In this document: piece by piece, positions 53,001 to 64,000 of the stretch
How the letters are laid out: each line of letters begins with the position of its first letter
How positions within the stretch are numbered: the stretch's first letter is position 1
NCBI GenBank assembly: GCA_018524725.1
Contig: JAEUWP010000443.1
Location: forward strand, 1-64,000
Source: Podaxis mareebaensis
Lineage: Eukaryota; Basidiomycota; Agaricomycetes; Agaricales; Agaricaceae
Length of the DNA: 64,000 bases
Direction of reading: 5' to 3'
The notes under the pieces: model-generated
Database searches by the model: none
Told to the model about the DNA's origin: nothing
The model's input: only the letters and a program-made list of their open reading frames with translations
Position numbers and translations under genes: made by a program

Positions 53001-56000
53001 TTGATTTTATCTCACCGGAGGATTATGCGAAGAGAGCCCGCGTGTATGATCAACTTGGAGATCCCAAGGTGGCCGTTGTTGGTGAGTTTTAAGGTTGCAC
53101 TCGGGATTGAGGCCGAGTTGTCCTGAGTGAATGTGTAGGTCGTGTGGGCCATCAGAAGCGCATTCGCAAACATCTCAGGTTGCTTGCTCCATGTAATGCT
53201 ATTGACGTTGTGGTGTGGAACGAATGCCACAAACGGTGGAGGTTATTGACTGAACCTGTGCTTGAAACGGTACGGGATCCTCGTCGGGCGTTTCAAACTG
53301 TCCCTGGGCCCAATTGGAAGAACCAGGTGAGTGTATATATTTTTACCCTAACATTGTTGTATTGACACCGGATAGGATCTGAAATTTCAGTGGCACAATC
53401 TGACGCTATTTATGGCTGCATTCGGTGGTGTTTGCCTAGAAAATACCCGAGACGCAAGAAATAAGCTCGTTTCGATCATCCCATACAGATTCTTACCGGA
53501 TGAACTATTGGCTTTGGAGGACATCTTCCAGTTTTTGAACCCGTTCCTGTCAGATCTGAACAAGATTCTGACGATTCAGGATGTGGCAACGAGGGATATT
53601 GCGAGGGATGCACTTGGAGCTGAGTTGCATCCGAGGTTGTATTCAAAGGTCATAAAGCATTTGGATGAGTGCGTACTTGGTTTGAATTACGGTCGCGTGG
53701 TGGGAGCTAACTATTGGGTTTTTCATAGAACGACTCGGGCGTACGAGCACGAGGGGTACAGCCCATCAGAGGAATATCTACTGTTCTTGGACCAGGTTGA
53801 CCTTGCATCCTTTGTATTGGTTACGGGGTCGCTCACCGTTTTTGCTAGTTCATTGCAATTCTCAAGTTGATCCTGGAGAATGAGCGATACTTGGAAGAGA
53901 AGATGACTTTCGACATCAGCTCTATCCTCACCTCGTTGACAACCATGATATCTCGCTGCGTTGGCTCGCAGACATTCCGTCTCAGGATGAGGTTTTGCAG
54001 CCTATGTGACAGCATTTGTGCGCGGACCGATACTTTCATCTTGCGGAAGGAGAGCCCTGCGAGACAGGATATCATCGAGCTGTTGATGGAATGGATGGAA
54101 ACTACGGTTTCTGTAAGTGGTTCCTTTCACTACGTCCGAAGATCCACACTGAATGTATGGTAGGATGCGGGCCGTGATGGCCAGCTGGACGAATTCAACA
54201 CTGCGTGTCTGAAGACCTTTGTCAGGCTCCTTGATAAATTCCAGCTACGGTTCACGGATACCCTGAATGCCGGCGACGATACCATCCATGTTATTTCGAG
54301 AGAGTTTAACAAGTATTCCAGTATGCTTCTTCAGTTCTTGGAGATGTACCAGCCTGTCTATACCGTGCGTGGCCGCCTTTCCCCATTGACGATTGATTTA
54401 CTGATTGTGGCTCCGCTACAGGTGGATTCGGATGATGAGTCCGAATACATAAATCCGGAGGTATAGTCTTGGATTTTATGGTATTTATCAGATGCTCACC
54501 TCTGCGAAAGAGGTTGCAGGGCTCACAGCGGGAGATTGAGATCCGCGAGCTCGTAATCACTGGCCTTGCTAACCTGGTCAGCGCGAACAGTGAAATCGGT
54601 TTCAAGCAGTGTCTACCTCTTGCCTATGACCCGGACAAACGCAAGAAGGCCATTTTCGCCCATGTATTTGCACGGGTAATTGGACAGGGTACAACATTCA
54701 ATGCTGAAGAGAAGTCCGCGGCCCAAAACCGTAATGCTCGCCTTATTGAGGTGAGTAACGATCCTTGATGAAGCTCATCTTGAACTTATGTATCTTATTG
54801 CTCTTAGTTGGTTCGGGGATCCAAGGTCTGTGATAAGTTACTTGAAGAATGATTTACGCTGACTTTTGTAGCTCGCACTTGCTCTAACGATTGTCCATGT
54901 TTGTCCATTCTCTGAGGATGATATGATGATCTCTGTCTTGCTCAACATCTTTGACTCTCGCACATCACTGATGAACTTCCTCAAAGCTATCATTGACCAC
55001 GAGATATCACAAGCCGACAGCGAGGCTTCACTCTTCCGTCGTAATTCGGTCGGCAACAAGTTCCTTTCCGCCTTTGCCAAGATTCACGGGTACAATTACC
55101 TCAGAAGCCTTATTGGCCCGCTTATTGCGTTCATGCGAGAATTGCCACCTGGACATAGTTATGAGATGGATCCGAACAAGGCCAAGGAGCAGGATCTTCT
55201 CGAGAACCAGAAGACCGTAGAGTATGTGGCGTCCAAGTTCTTGAGCGTAGTGGGGTCTTCCCTTCCGCAGCTACCGCCGTAAGTATTGCCCTCGAAGCGG
55301 CTCTGATCTTTATTAATCACCGGCTTTGTTAGGATGTTGCGAGAAGTTTCGGCTTATATTTCTGCTAGGGTGTAAGTTCTTGTCATCCTTTGAAATATCA
55401 GATTGCTAAACATCCTCAGTGCCGAAATTTGGCCAACCGCCAAGTTTGCAGTGATGGGAGCCTTTATATTCCTGAGGTTTGTGTCCTTATCATGCATACA
55501 AAGTGTTTCCTGACTTTTTCAGGTTTATCACGCCTGCGGTCGTCGCGCCAGAAAATGTTGACATCGAACTCCCAATAGAAAATCGGGCAACAATGCGCCG
55601 GGGTCTAATGGTTATTGGAAAGATTCTCCAGAACCTTGCCAACAACATTTTCTTTGGGAAAGAGGCTTATATGACCGTGCTCAACAAGTTCTTGGAAGGC
55701 CAAATAGCAAATGTAACCCGCTTCCTCAGCGAGATTCATGTCTGTATTCCTTCTTTGTTTCCGATTCCATGACTAATCGTGCCACAGAAATCTCCACCGT
55801 CCACCTTTGAATGCGATGACCAATGGCAGGGCATCGTCAGCGATGATACCGATGCGATAGTCTTGCACCGATTCCTGGACAGACATGCTGACAAGATTGG
55901 CAAGGAGTTGTTGAGTATGTCAAGACCCACCGCAGATGGCGACGCTTCAGCATTGAATGGAAAACGTGCATGGGATGATTTGTGTGCGCTTCTGGTGGAT

Positions 56001-59000
56001 CTTGGTACCCCAGTTGCCGTTCCTCAGCTTCCTCAATATCCCTTGCACGAGTCGCGTGAATATCACGACCTTATGAGCCGGTACGCAGAGCAGAGCGTCG
56101 CTCCCGTTCAGGGGTTCTTCGTGGAAACTCCAGCTAATGACAGAGTTAGTTGCCACGCTCCTGCACGCCATTCTCATAACTAATCATAGTTCAGGACACG
56201 AACATCTTTGTGCTGCGGTTGTCCAAGCTCGATGTAGAGGCGATTGATATTGAACTCCTTATGTATTATATCTTGAAGGTGAGTCCGGCAATGGCGAGTC
56301 CATGTAGCCCCGCCCACAATCAGCACCAGGTGTTAGGCGATACCAAGCACCTCGGGGAACCATACGACGTCATTGTCGATTGTACTGGGTTCACACCAAT
56401 GTCCGAGTTGCCCCTCCAGTGGCTTAGGTTTTGCGCAGAGATCGTACCCAAAGATATTAGGGGGCGCTTCGCGACAGCACATATATTGAATCCAAATTCC
56501 CTTTCGCAAAAGTATCTTCGACGCTTGTATAACTTCATGGCAGGTACGGATATTTTGATACTCGGTTATATTATTGCTAATTTCCGAAAAGGAACGCCAT
56601 TCTGTTCATCTGTCAAGACATATGTGTCAGTTGCTCAGTTATTGGAGGAACTCCCGGACACCGTCGCAGAGGCCCTGTCTGAACCAAGTATGGTTATCTC
56701 AACTCTGCTGACTCTCTGATCATTAACCTTTAAACAGATGCACTTGAACAAGAGCCGTATGAGGAGTTCCAGGATGTTACATGGAAACAATCCAATTCTA
56801 TGCGCGTCCCAGTCATGCTCCGTGTCGCGAGTTCTCACATTCGGATTACGTCCGTAAGTGTATCCGACTCGTGTTTACCGTCATTGTCCTTAGAGATATT
56901 GCGCGATAGCGCCAGCGCCAGCCTGTTTCTCCTGTGCTAGCATGCCGAAACGTTGAAATCATTCATCTCGCAGACATAGGCGATATCTACAACATCTTTA
57001 CCGGACAGGATTTGAACGAGTTCATCGTCCGACGGAGACAAGGCAGCACTACGTATTTCTTCTCATCATTGAGAGACCCTATTGTCAAAGTAAGCCCGAT
57101 TTTGCTTTCTTTGAATCCACTGATTCTATCCCTTCAGGCTATCCGACATGCTAAGGGGAAGCTGAAAGAAACGGAAATACACATGTCTGAGAGATTCTCC
57201 CGCTTCTCTAACGTTCCTGCTACACTGCTTCATGTTGGCTTCCTGAGTGTTGATCCCGAGGATGAAACGATGCGGGGCGCAGCATATCATCTTCTAGGAG
57301 CAGTATGTACCTATCTCAAGTACGACAAGAGTCCCATTGTCGCGACCCAAGGTTAGTTCGCCTTCGTCTATCAAGGATGCGCATCATTGACTTCTTTCAG
57401 CCGGCATCATCCCCGCCGATCCAATTGCCTTCGTGAATCATCTCAGCGAGAAGCTCGCTGACTTTGCACCACAACTGACGTTGGACTTCATCCACGAGGT
57501 CTCTGCTTCGCTCAAATCGATGGGAAAGGATTCGATGAGCCAACGTTCGAGCTGCTTGCACTATATGAGTCCTTGGATTAAGAATCTTGCTCACTTCGTC
57601 AATCCGACGCACAGCCTCTATGAAAGGTCCGGTGCTCGTCTCAGAGACTGCATTAGAACACTGGCAGAACTATCGATTGCATTCCCTGATGTTTGTTTTT
57701 TGTTTGTCTTGATGTCTTCGTCCTGACCCATTGCGGTAGATCACGCCAACCCTTCAGAAGTGCATCTGGGCTGAAATCAGCAAATCGGACCATGCAATCG
57801 TTGACGCAGTACTTGACGAATTAATCCGGACAGCTGCTGATGGTGGTATCAACAATCCCAGATGCGACACAATTTCCCATATCGTCGCCACAATCTCTTC
57901 TATCAGCGTTCGAGGCAGAGTTTATCATAAATTGCGGAAGGTGAGCAGAGTCTTTTTCACCATTTTGAGTGGCTGATCAGTTTGTTGCAGGCTCTCAATC
58001 GTCCTCCTACACATCTTGCGAACAACGTGTCCGAACATGCAAATTACAGTGAAGTATCAACGCTGGTCAAACTTTGCCTCGTAGTCGGTTCTCAGTCGCG
58101 CCAATTGACGCAAAACCAGTTGTATGTTCCCGAGATCGTGCACATCGTCATGCTGGTTGCAGCGGATGGCCCCATTCAAGTCCGGAAGTCTGTCTATGGC
58201 ATTGTTCTCAATCTCTTACAATCGCTATATGTTGCAAGAACAGAGGACATGCCTGGCACAGAACTACTTCAAATCATCAAGGATTACAATTCATCTCAGA
58301 CGCTCCAACTATTCGGGCTTCAACAGTTTGTGCCTACCTCCAAGCACACTCTTTGGACCCCGCAAAATGACAAGCAGTACCTCGACAATCTTGAGAAACT
58401 TGCTGCATTCTTATCCCGAATCATGGAGATTGCATCAGGATCAAGAGGTGATTCCCTCCTGTTTCATGCTTTCCCCAACCGTTAACATCGAATCAGGTCT
58501 TCTGAACATTTGGAGAGCCCGGTGGATGAGTTTGGTGACGTCAACCGCTTTCCAAAATATTCCTGCGATCCAGACTCGATCCTTCGTTGCCCTCGCAGCT
58601 CTGGCCAACCAAGATGTCGACGACGACTTCCTTTACCAAATCCTAGTTGCATTCCGTGCGGCATTGGTACAAGCGGACGAAAACCATTCAAATACAGTTG
58701 TCAGCATGCTGCGTTGCATCTGCCGCATCATCCCTATCCTTCAAAAGAACTCTCGATATATCTCTTCGATTTTCTGGCTGGCGGTCAGTTTGTTGCAATC
58801 CAGCTACTCGGCGTTCTATGTCGAAGCTACGATTTTACTCCGAGTGTCACTTGAAGCCATGGAAGAACAAGGAATGTTCGAGGAAGAACCTGTGGACAAA
58901 GTTTTATTGGAAAGTCGAGTGCCTCTGGAGGAGATTACTAGTCAGCTTGATCGATTACTCAAATTTTCCTTCGATTCAAGCTTTTCGTTCACCCTGGCTG

Positions 59001-59815
59001 CCACTATTTTCAAAGGAATGCGTTTGCGGCATTTCAAAGAGTATGCGGAGGCAGCGCTGAAGACGCTCCTTCGTGTCACGGTTCGCGCAGAAAGGGACCC
59101 CGACGTCACGAACGGATTCAAGAATTGTCCGTCACCCTCCATTCTTGGTTACTTCTTGGCTTTGCTACCGGCATCAACTACGGCGGAGAATTATCGCAAT
59201 TTACTGCGGGAATGCAATATTGGGGACGCTTGGCACGCGGACGCCGGCCTTCCGGAGATCGATCACCAAACTCATGTACCGACGGTGACCCACACCTTCC
59301 TCGGGGCTAATGATCCCAAAACTGCTCTTTTTGTAGCGACGTTCGTCGGGACGATGTTATCGACAGCCCAGGGTGATGATGCGGAAACGGAGATGTTGTA
59401 TTCATTATTGGCGGACCTTGGTAATCCCTATCCTGAAATCGTTTCCTTGGTGTAAGCCCTATTGTTGAAATCGGTGAAAACTTTTGTGATGAGCGTCTTC
59501 TCCAGGTTCGGTAATCTGCAAGACAAAGTCATCAACGCTTTCCATTCTTCTTCCAACCCCGCTATCCTTCGCTACGTGTCGAGCATCTACCGAATATCCC
59601 AACCCGAGTCCCCTGGCTTGGGTAATCACGAAAACACATCAACGTCAACACTTAACACCGCAGAGGACAGTGCTGCTGCCCCAGCTCTTTTGAATGCCCT
59701 CGAGACCTACAAGATGCAGGGGCTTGCGCATAGCCTCCAGTTCCTTCCGTTACATCACGGCTACGCTACGAAAATGATCAATTGGATACCCGGTCTCGTG
59801 GATTTGATGATATGA
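50012..59815 (+). CDS. IRA1: Neurofibromin/IRA-type Ras GTPase-activating protein
   Basis: A very large multi-exon gene; by subtracting introns about 2,500 residues. Exon 1 ends at 50227, exon 2 begins 50286. The RasGAP domain lies in 54,890-55,760: FRRNSVGNKFL contains the arginine finger, then the FLR block (FLRFITPAVVAPENV) and RRGLMVIGKILQNLAN. A Sec14/CRAL-TRIO-like plus PH module follows at 56,200-56,870 (FVLRLSKLDVEAIDIELLMY, DVIVDCTGFTPMSELPLQWL), as in NF1 and Ira1/2. The rest is helical armadillo-type repeats up to the stop TGA at 59,813. It speeds GTP hydrolysis on Ras at membranes and so limits cAMP or MAPK signalling. The first ATG in frame after an upstream stop is at 50012 (MPRRPSG); an open stretch before it starts with GTG. 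I checked only part of the roughly 40 introns; no frameshift is evident. Confidence 0.9.
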
Positions 59816-60223
59816 TACATTTGGTTTAACTCTTCTTTCAGGATTGCTACTGATAGAATTTGTCCGACGATTGTATTTGCATTGATATGCATATTCTGTT
59901 TCTGTTCACTGTCCTACATTGTTCGCTCATTGTTCTGTGGATCTAGGTAGTATATTGCCTCATCTCTTTCTTTGGCACTGATGTTGATTGGGTGTATGAT
60001 AGTTTTAGTTCTCTCTAATAATAAGTTCAATCGGAAGAAATTGGCTTGATGGGGATAAGCTGAATGTGGGGATTGTCCCAAGTGACATTCATACTGCAGT
60101 CTGGACGTCACATGATGCTGGATACTTGACTCTACGTACGACTACCAAGTCCACAGTTGCTCGCCCCATGCTCTCTCTTTAACGTTTTCTACCCTATAAT
60201 CCCAGATTACGACCCGCACAACC
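59816..60223. other. Intergenic region
   Basis: 408 bp containing the 3' end of the RasGAP gene and the promoter of the coiled-coil gene. A TATAAT-like CTATAATCCC lies near 60,195. No gene seen. Confidence 0.5.
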
Positions 60224-63200
60224 ATGGGGACTCAGGCACAAATCCCGTCCCGCCCACTAACCCCAGAATCACCTCTTACCAACAGTCTTTACCGCGCTAC
60301 TAGCACCATCGACGACCTAACACTAGCTCTCTCCAATTTCTCGCGGGTACCCTCTCCAGACCCTCCAGTCAACCTTACCTGTTGCTGTGGCTCAGAAGAA
60401 TGCGAAAATCTGCAGGCTTGGCTTGAACTAAAGGCCCGACTTGAGAGCCGGTTGACATTGAGCGCTGGTGAGTGCTCAAGTTGTGGGACTGAAACGTTCG
60501 CGTGGGTTTCTCATGTATTGTACAGAAGTCGGCCAGGCTCTGCTGCAACGGCATGAGGCCTATGTACGCCGACACGAGGCGAGTTACTGTGATCTCTCAA
60601 GTGGCCTATTCATGAACGCTCGTCATATGCAGACCAAATGCCGGATCAAACAAACTAACGATATTCGACAACATGCTAACATATCCGACGATGAGGATGA
60701 CGAGGACGATACGAAGGTATTCCAGCAGGAACAATTCGACGTGCTATATGAGGAGCTGTTGAAAGAGAAGCAGGGTTTGGAGAAGGCAAGCTCATGTCCA
60801 CGTGGTCTTCGCCTTCATTCCTCTCATATATTGGTTTGCTTACATGCTTAGCGACTTAATCAAGCCCTTGTGAACAATGAAGTCACGGAGGTGGCCAACA
60901 AGACGCTGCTACAGGAACTGCATGACGCTCGAACTACCATCTCCCGTCTAACCGCGCACCACGCCCGCTCGATCGGCTGGGACACGCGGTTAACAGCAGC
61001 TCTTAAGGAACGAGATGATATGCAGCAGGAAAGAGATAGCGAGTCGCATAGAGCAAGGTTGGCAGAGTCGAGGTTTGCAGCATTAAAGGACAAAACAAGT
61101 ATATTGCTATTTATACCCGTCAACTCGGGAGCTGACGCCGCTCTCTTTTTATAGGCAAGCTGCAGACAGAAGTTCGACGATTGCAGGAGGCCCTAGAAGA
61201 GAAGAGATCGCATCGTTTGGAATCTTCGGGAAGTCTTTTGCAAGATGCTAGGACTACACTCGAGTCCATCCGAGAAGCTGTAAGTCACTTGAGCATAGGA
61301 ACCTGATAGAAGTGATTGAATCAATCTTAGGGCAATCTTCAAGTTGATGCGATAGACGGCTACGAAGAAATTGCTCGGATCCTAGAGTCTCTCGTCCAAG
61401 ACAACGAGACTCTCAAGCATGACAACAACGAGCTTCAACAGTTGCTCAGCGACTCACGAGAAGACTTCGCCTCTCTCCAGGAAGAGTTCGAGGAGTACAA
61501 GGCGAACCCTCCAGTTTCTCGATCCGGGGGTAGGTTGTTGACATTGGCCTTTGCCTGGAGTGACTTTATTAATGCGCTGACTAGCAAATACCCCAAGACA
61601 CCTACACAGACCGAGTATCACATCCATTGCATCAAGAGACCATCCAGTGCGTACAACTCGATAACAGCCTTCCTTCCAACTCATGCTCTCCCCAGGTCTT
61701 CACCAACGAGCGTAAATCCCGCCGTCATCTCGTACGTTTCGTTTGGTTGTTGTGTTGATAGCTTGCTTGACATTCCCTCTGCCGTAGGAACCCCTCACTC
61801 CCGACACCAATCTGCCACTCTCGCCTGCTGACTCACTCTCACCTTTTGACACTAAGTGGACACCCAATAGCAATAGCAAGACTTCGTCGCGTTACTCCCC
61901 CTCTCGTTACAGCTTCGAAATCGAAGTGCCGGATGACGAGCAAGAGGCTACTTGCGCAACTGAGAAACGACGTTCTCACAAGCCGCTTCTCCTATTATCC
62001 CGATCGCGAGGTGTTCAAACGGAGCCTTGTCCTTCCTCATTCTTGACCCCCTCGCCAATGCCATCCCTAATACCGTCGCTGTCACCACACGATCACTCAG
62101 AAGCTTCATCATTTTCTGAGACCTCGTCCACCCAAATTACGTCTCTCATAGATCGAATCGCATCGTTGTTGAGCCGGATGGTCCAAACGGATCCATTGAC
62201 TCTGACAAATCGCCTGAAGCGTCAACATCTCAAAGGCGCTGATGTTGGCCACTTATCCAAGACTACGATCAGCAATATCCTCGCCGAGGTCAACGGTTTA
62301 CGTCAGCAATACCGTTCATTGCTTGAAGAGGATAAAGCTGCTCTGCCCGTGACTCGCAAAGACCTCCGTGGACTATTCAAGTTCCTACGAGATGCTTTTT
62401 TGGAGCTCGGCCAGATCAGGAGCACCCTCAACGATATCATTCTCGATCCTTCCCTGGCACCCAAGATCAGCGAGCAGGCCTTGCATCCGGAACAAGAGAA
62501 GGACCTCGATAAGGCGAGTTCAACGAACTCAGCAGCGCATAGCTGGATCGCACCTATATCCAAACTGTTTTCACCTCGGAACGAACTTCCTCCACCCACC
62601 CTGACGCGTTCAAGCAGCTCGCGAAATCGGAATACTCGGTTCATACTCAAGTCCGGCCCAGCCCTCGCAGCCTCCGCCACAACTGTCAATGTAGAATTTT
62701 CGGGCATAGGAGGAAGATCGACAACCAGTGCAACCGCAGCTCCTGCTATTACTCAATCTCCACCACCTGAAAGCACGACTGCGTTGATGGACATTTTTGC
62801 CGGTGCCCCACAGCTCAGCAATAGCACGAGTACGAGTACGGATAACTGGGTTGTTATCCCTCCATCCGCAGTGCGTCGTATGCCATCACTGATGCAACTT
62901 GGACCAGGAGGCGTTGAATACCCCTCGGATGGTATTATTGTCGATGGAACTCGTACTATCGGAAGGAATACCGTTCTGCCCATACCCAAAGCAGAAATTC
63001 CTCGAGCTGTTGATGCCGTCATCGATGAACGAACTGAGGCGGACGATCGCCTAGCCCCTTTGTTGCAGAGAACGCTAATTAGGAGAGGATTGTCGGACTC
63101 CTCTATCCATTCCACTTTTGTGGCTCATGGACAAGGGTCGCAAGAAACGCAGACTAATGGCACTGAATCACAAGCACACAGATCACTTGGAGGCGTCTTT

Positions 63201-63746
63201 CGGACCGCGTGGCCAGACAGCTCATCGGTGTTCCAAGCACTGAGTAGGACCGTACATAATCTGAAGCTCGGAGGTTCTAGTGCGACGGGTTCTGAATCCG
63301 AACCTAACTCCGTCACAGACCCGGCGCACAAGGATGCTCCGACGGAAACGGCGCCTTCATTAACGAAGGCGTCAGAGGCATCCGTGACCGAGACAGCCGT
63401 GCGAACGCGGACGCCACCACCCTCATTACTGCAACCGCAACCCCAAACCCCAGCCCACGCATCCTCTTCCAAATCAGCAGTGACAGCTAACATAATGTCA
63501 CCAACGTCAAAGTCACCATCCTCCATCTCATCCGCCACCTCACCCAAGTCGCCCAAAGAAAGGAAGGCCGCGACTATAAGCCCGCGTAAGGGCAGGATGC
63601 CGGATTTCACGCCTTGGGCAGCGGCGAGCTTTATGTTGGATCCGGCTAGTGGCGTTAGCGATCCATTTGTTGCAAGAAACGTGGCGGGCAGCTTTAGGGA
63701 GGAGTCATTCCGGCAGAGGACGCTGAGGTCAGGAGATGAAATTTGA
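60224..63746 (+). CDS. Long coiled-coil protein of unknown function
   Basis: ATG at 60224; exon 1 ends at 60467, exon 2 starts at 60526, and more short introns follow (for example near 60,790-60,850, 61,100-61,155, 61,280-61,330 and 61,510-61,790). The last exon from about 61,790 runs to TGA 63,744. The N-terminal region has CCCGSEEC and is followed by long heptad-type helices (ELHDARTTISRL, DDMQQERDSESHRARLAESR, LQTEVRRLQEALEEKRS, LQQLLSDSREDFASLQEEF), predicted coiled coils. The C-terminal half has another helical block (LIDRIASLLSRMVQTDPLTL, LGQIRSTLNDIILDPS) and Ser/Pro/Thr-rich disorder rich in SP and TP sites. There is no membrane segment. I do not recognise a family; a cytoskeletal or polarity scaffold is only a guess. 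The exon layout in the middle is not fully resolved. Confidence 0.75.
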
Positions 63747-64000
63747 GGTGCTGGGCCACCTTAAATTTCTTTTCATTTTCCACTAGCATTATTCACCTGC
63801 ATCTAGTATTTGATCCATGACTCATATCTCAGAGACCAATTGGCACGGTTACCTCCACGTTGTGCTTCCGGTAGGGACTATCCCTGGACATTGATTTAAC
63901 TATTTACATTGTTTTGTGTACATCCACAGCACTGTCATACCCTAGTTCTGTCATTCCTTTGTATATCATAATGATATTCAATGACCTCCACCATTTGACA
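63747..64000. other. 3' flank of the coiled-coil gene
   Basis: 254 bp to the window end. It is AT-rich and pyrimidine-rich, with no coding signal. Confidence 0.6.

Noticed and set aside
58124..58500. N-terminal part of a 443-codon frame in the RasGAP gene
   Set aside because: Its first 125 codons run in the wrong frame relative to the conserved exon 57,990-58,450; only the part after about 58,500 belongs to the gene.

Overview
The window is nuclear DNA of a filamentous basidiomycete, most likely an Agaricomycete. Genes are densely packed and interrupted by many short GT-AG introns of about 45-75 nt. The predicted proteins include families typical of that class: a DUF4470/MYND protein, an omega-class glutathione transferase, a multi-exon P450, and copia and DDE_3 transposons of the kind common in mushroom genomes. 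I assigned introns by hand from splice signals and conserved protein frames. For eleven multi-exon genes the exon lengths sum to an exact multiple of three.

Positions 1 to about 13,450 are a transposon graveyard. The left end (1-2,235) has a decayed gag-like frame, an LTR-like stretch with a branched inverted-repeat structure, and an open 279-codon frame of unknown function, all on the minus strand. From about 2,206 to 13,340 lies an almost CpG-free block. It holds a broken Ty1/copia element (gag piece, protease, integrase, reverse transcriptase, RNase H, polypurine tract and a 490-bp 3' LTR). A degenerate Tc1/mariner-like DDE transposase lies between the gag piece and the pol part. Stop codons sit where CAG or CGA codons are expected, as after cytosine methylation and deamination. 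CpG returns abruptly near 13,400.

From 13,870 to 29,220 are host genes: a DUF4470/MYND protein (minus, with an apparent frameshift and a damaged zinc finger), delta-1-pyrroline-5-carboxylate dehydrogenase (proline catabolism), cullin-1 (SCF ubiquitin ligase scaffold), the U5 snRNP 40-kDa WD40 protein, and the Cdc7 replication kinase. A tRNA gene with an intron sits in the 316-bp divergent promoter between CDC7 and a membrane-anchored ubiquitin protease.

From 33,100 to 43,600 are a conserved-looking 83-aa protein, a DNAJC28/DUF1992 mitochondrial protein, an omega glutathione transferase with a 4-nt exon, a WBP2/GRAM protein, a second copy of the same tRNA in inverted orientation, a LINE-type RNase H remnant beside it, a cytochrome P450 with a likely GC-AG intron, a 60-bp tandem duplication, and RRP7 (small-subunit ribosome assembly). 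The right end has a three-RRM RNA-binding protein, a very large neurofibromin/IRA-type Ras GTPase-activating protein (about 50,012-59,815) and a long uncharacterised coiled-coil protein.

The host genes are housekeeping genes and do not form an operon-like pathway. The most unusual observations are the CpG-depleted nested transposons, the microexon, the duplicated intron-bearing tRNA genes, the decaying MYND gene and the branched hairpin near 1,076-1,162. I did not find a clearly new multi-gene system.
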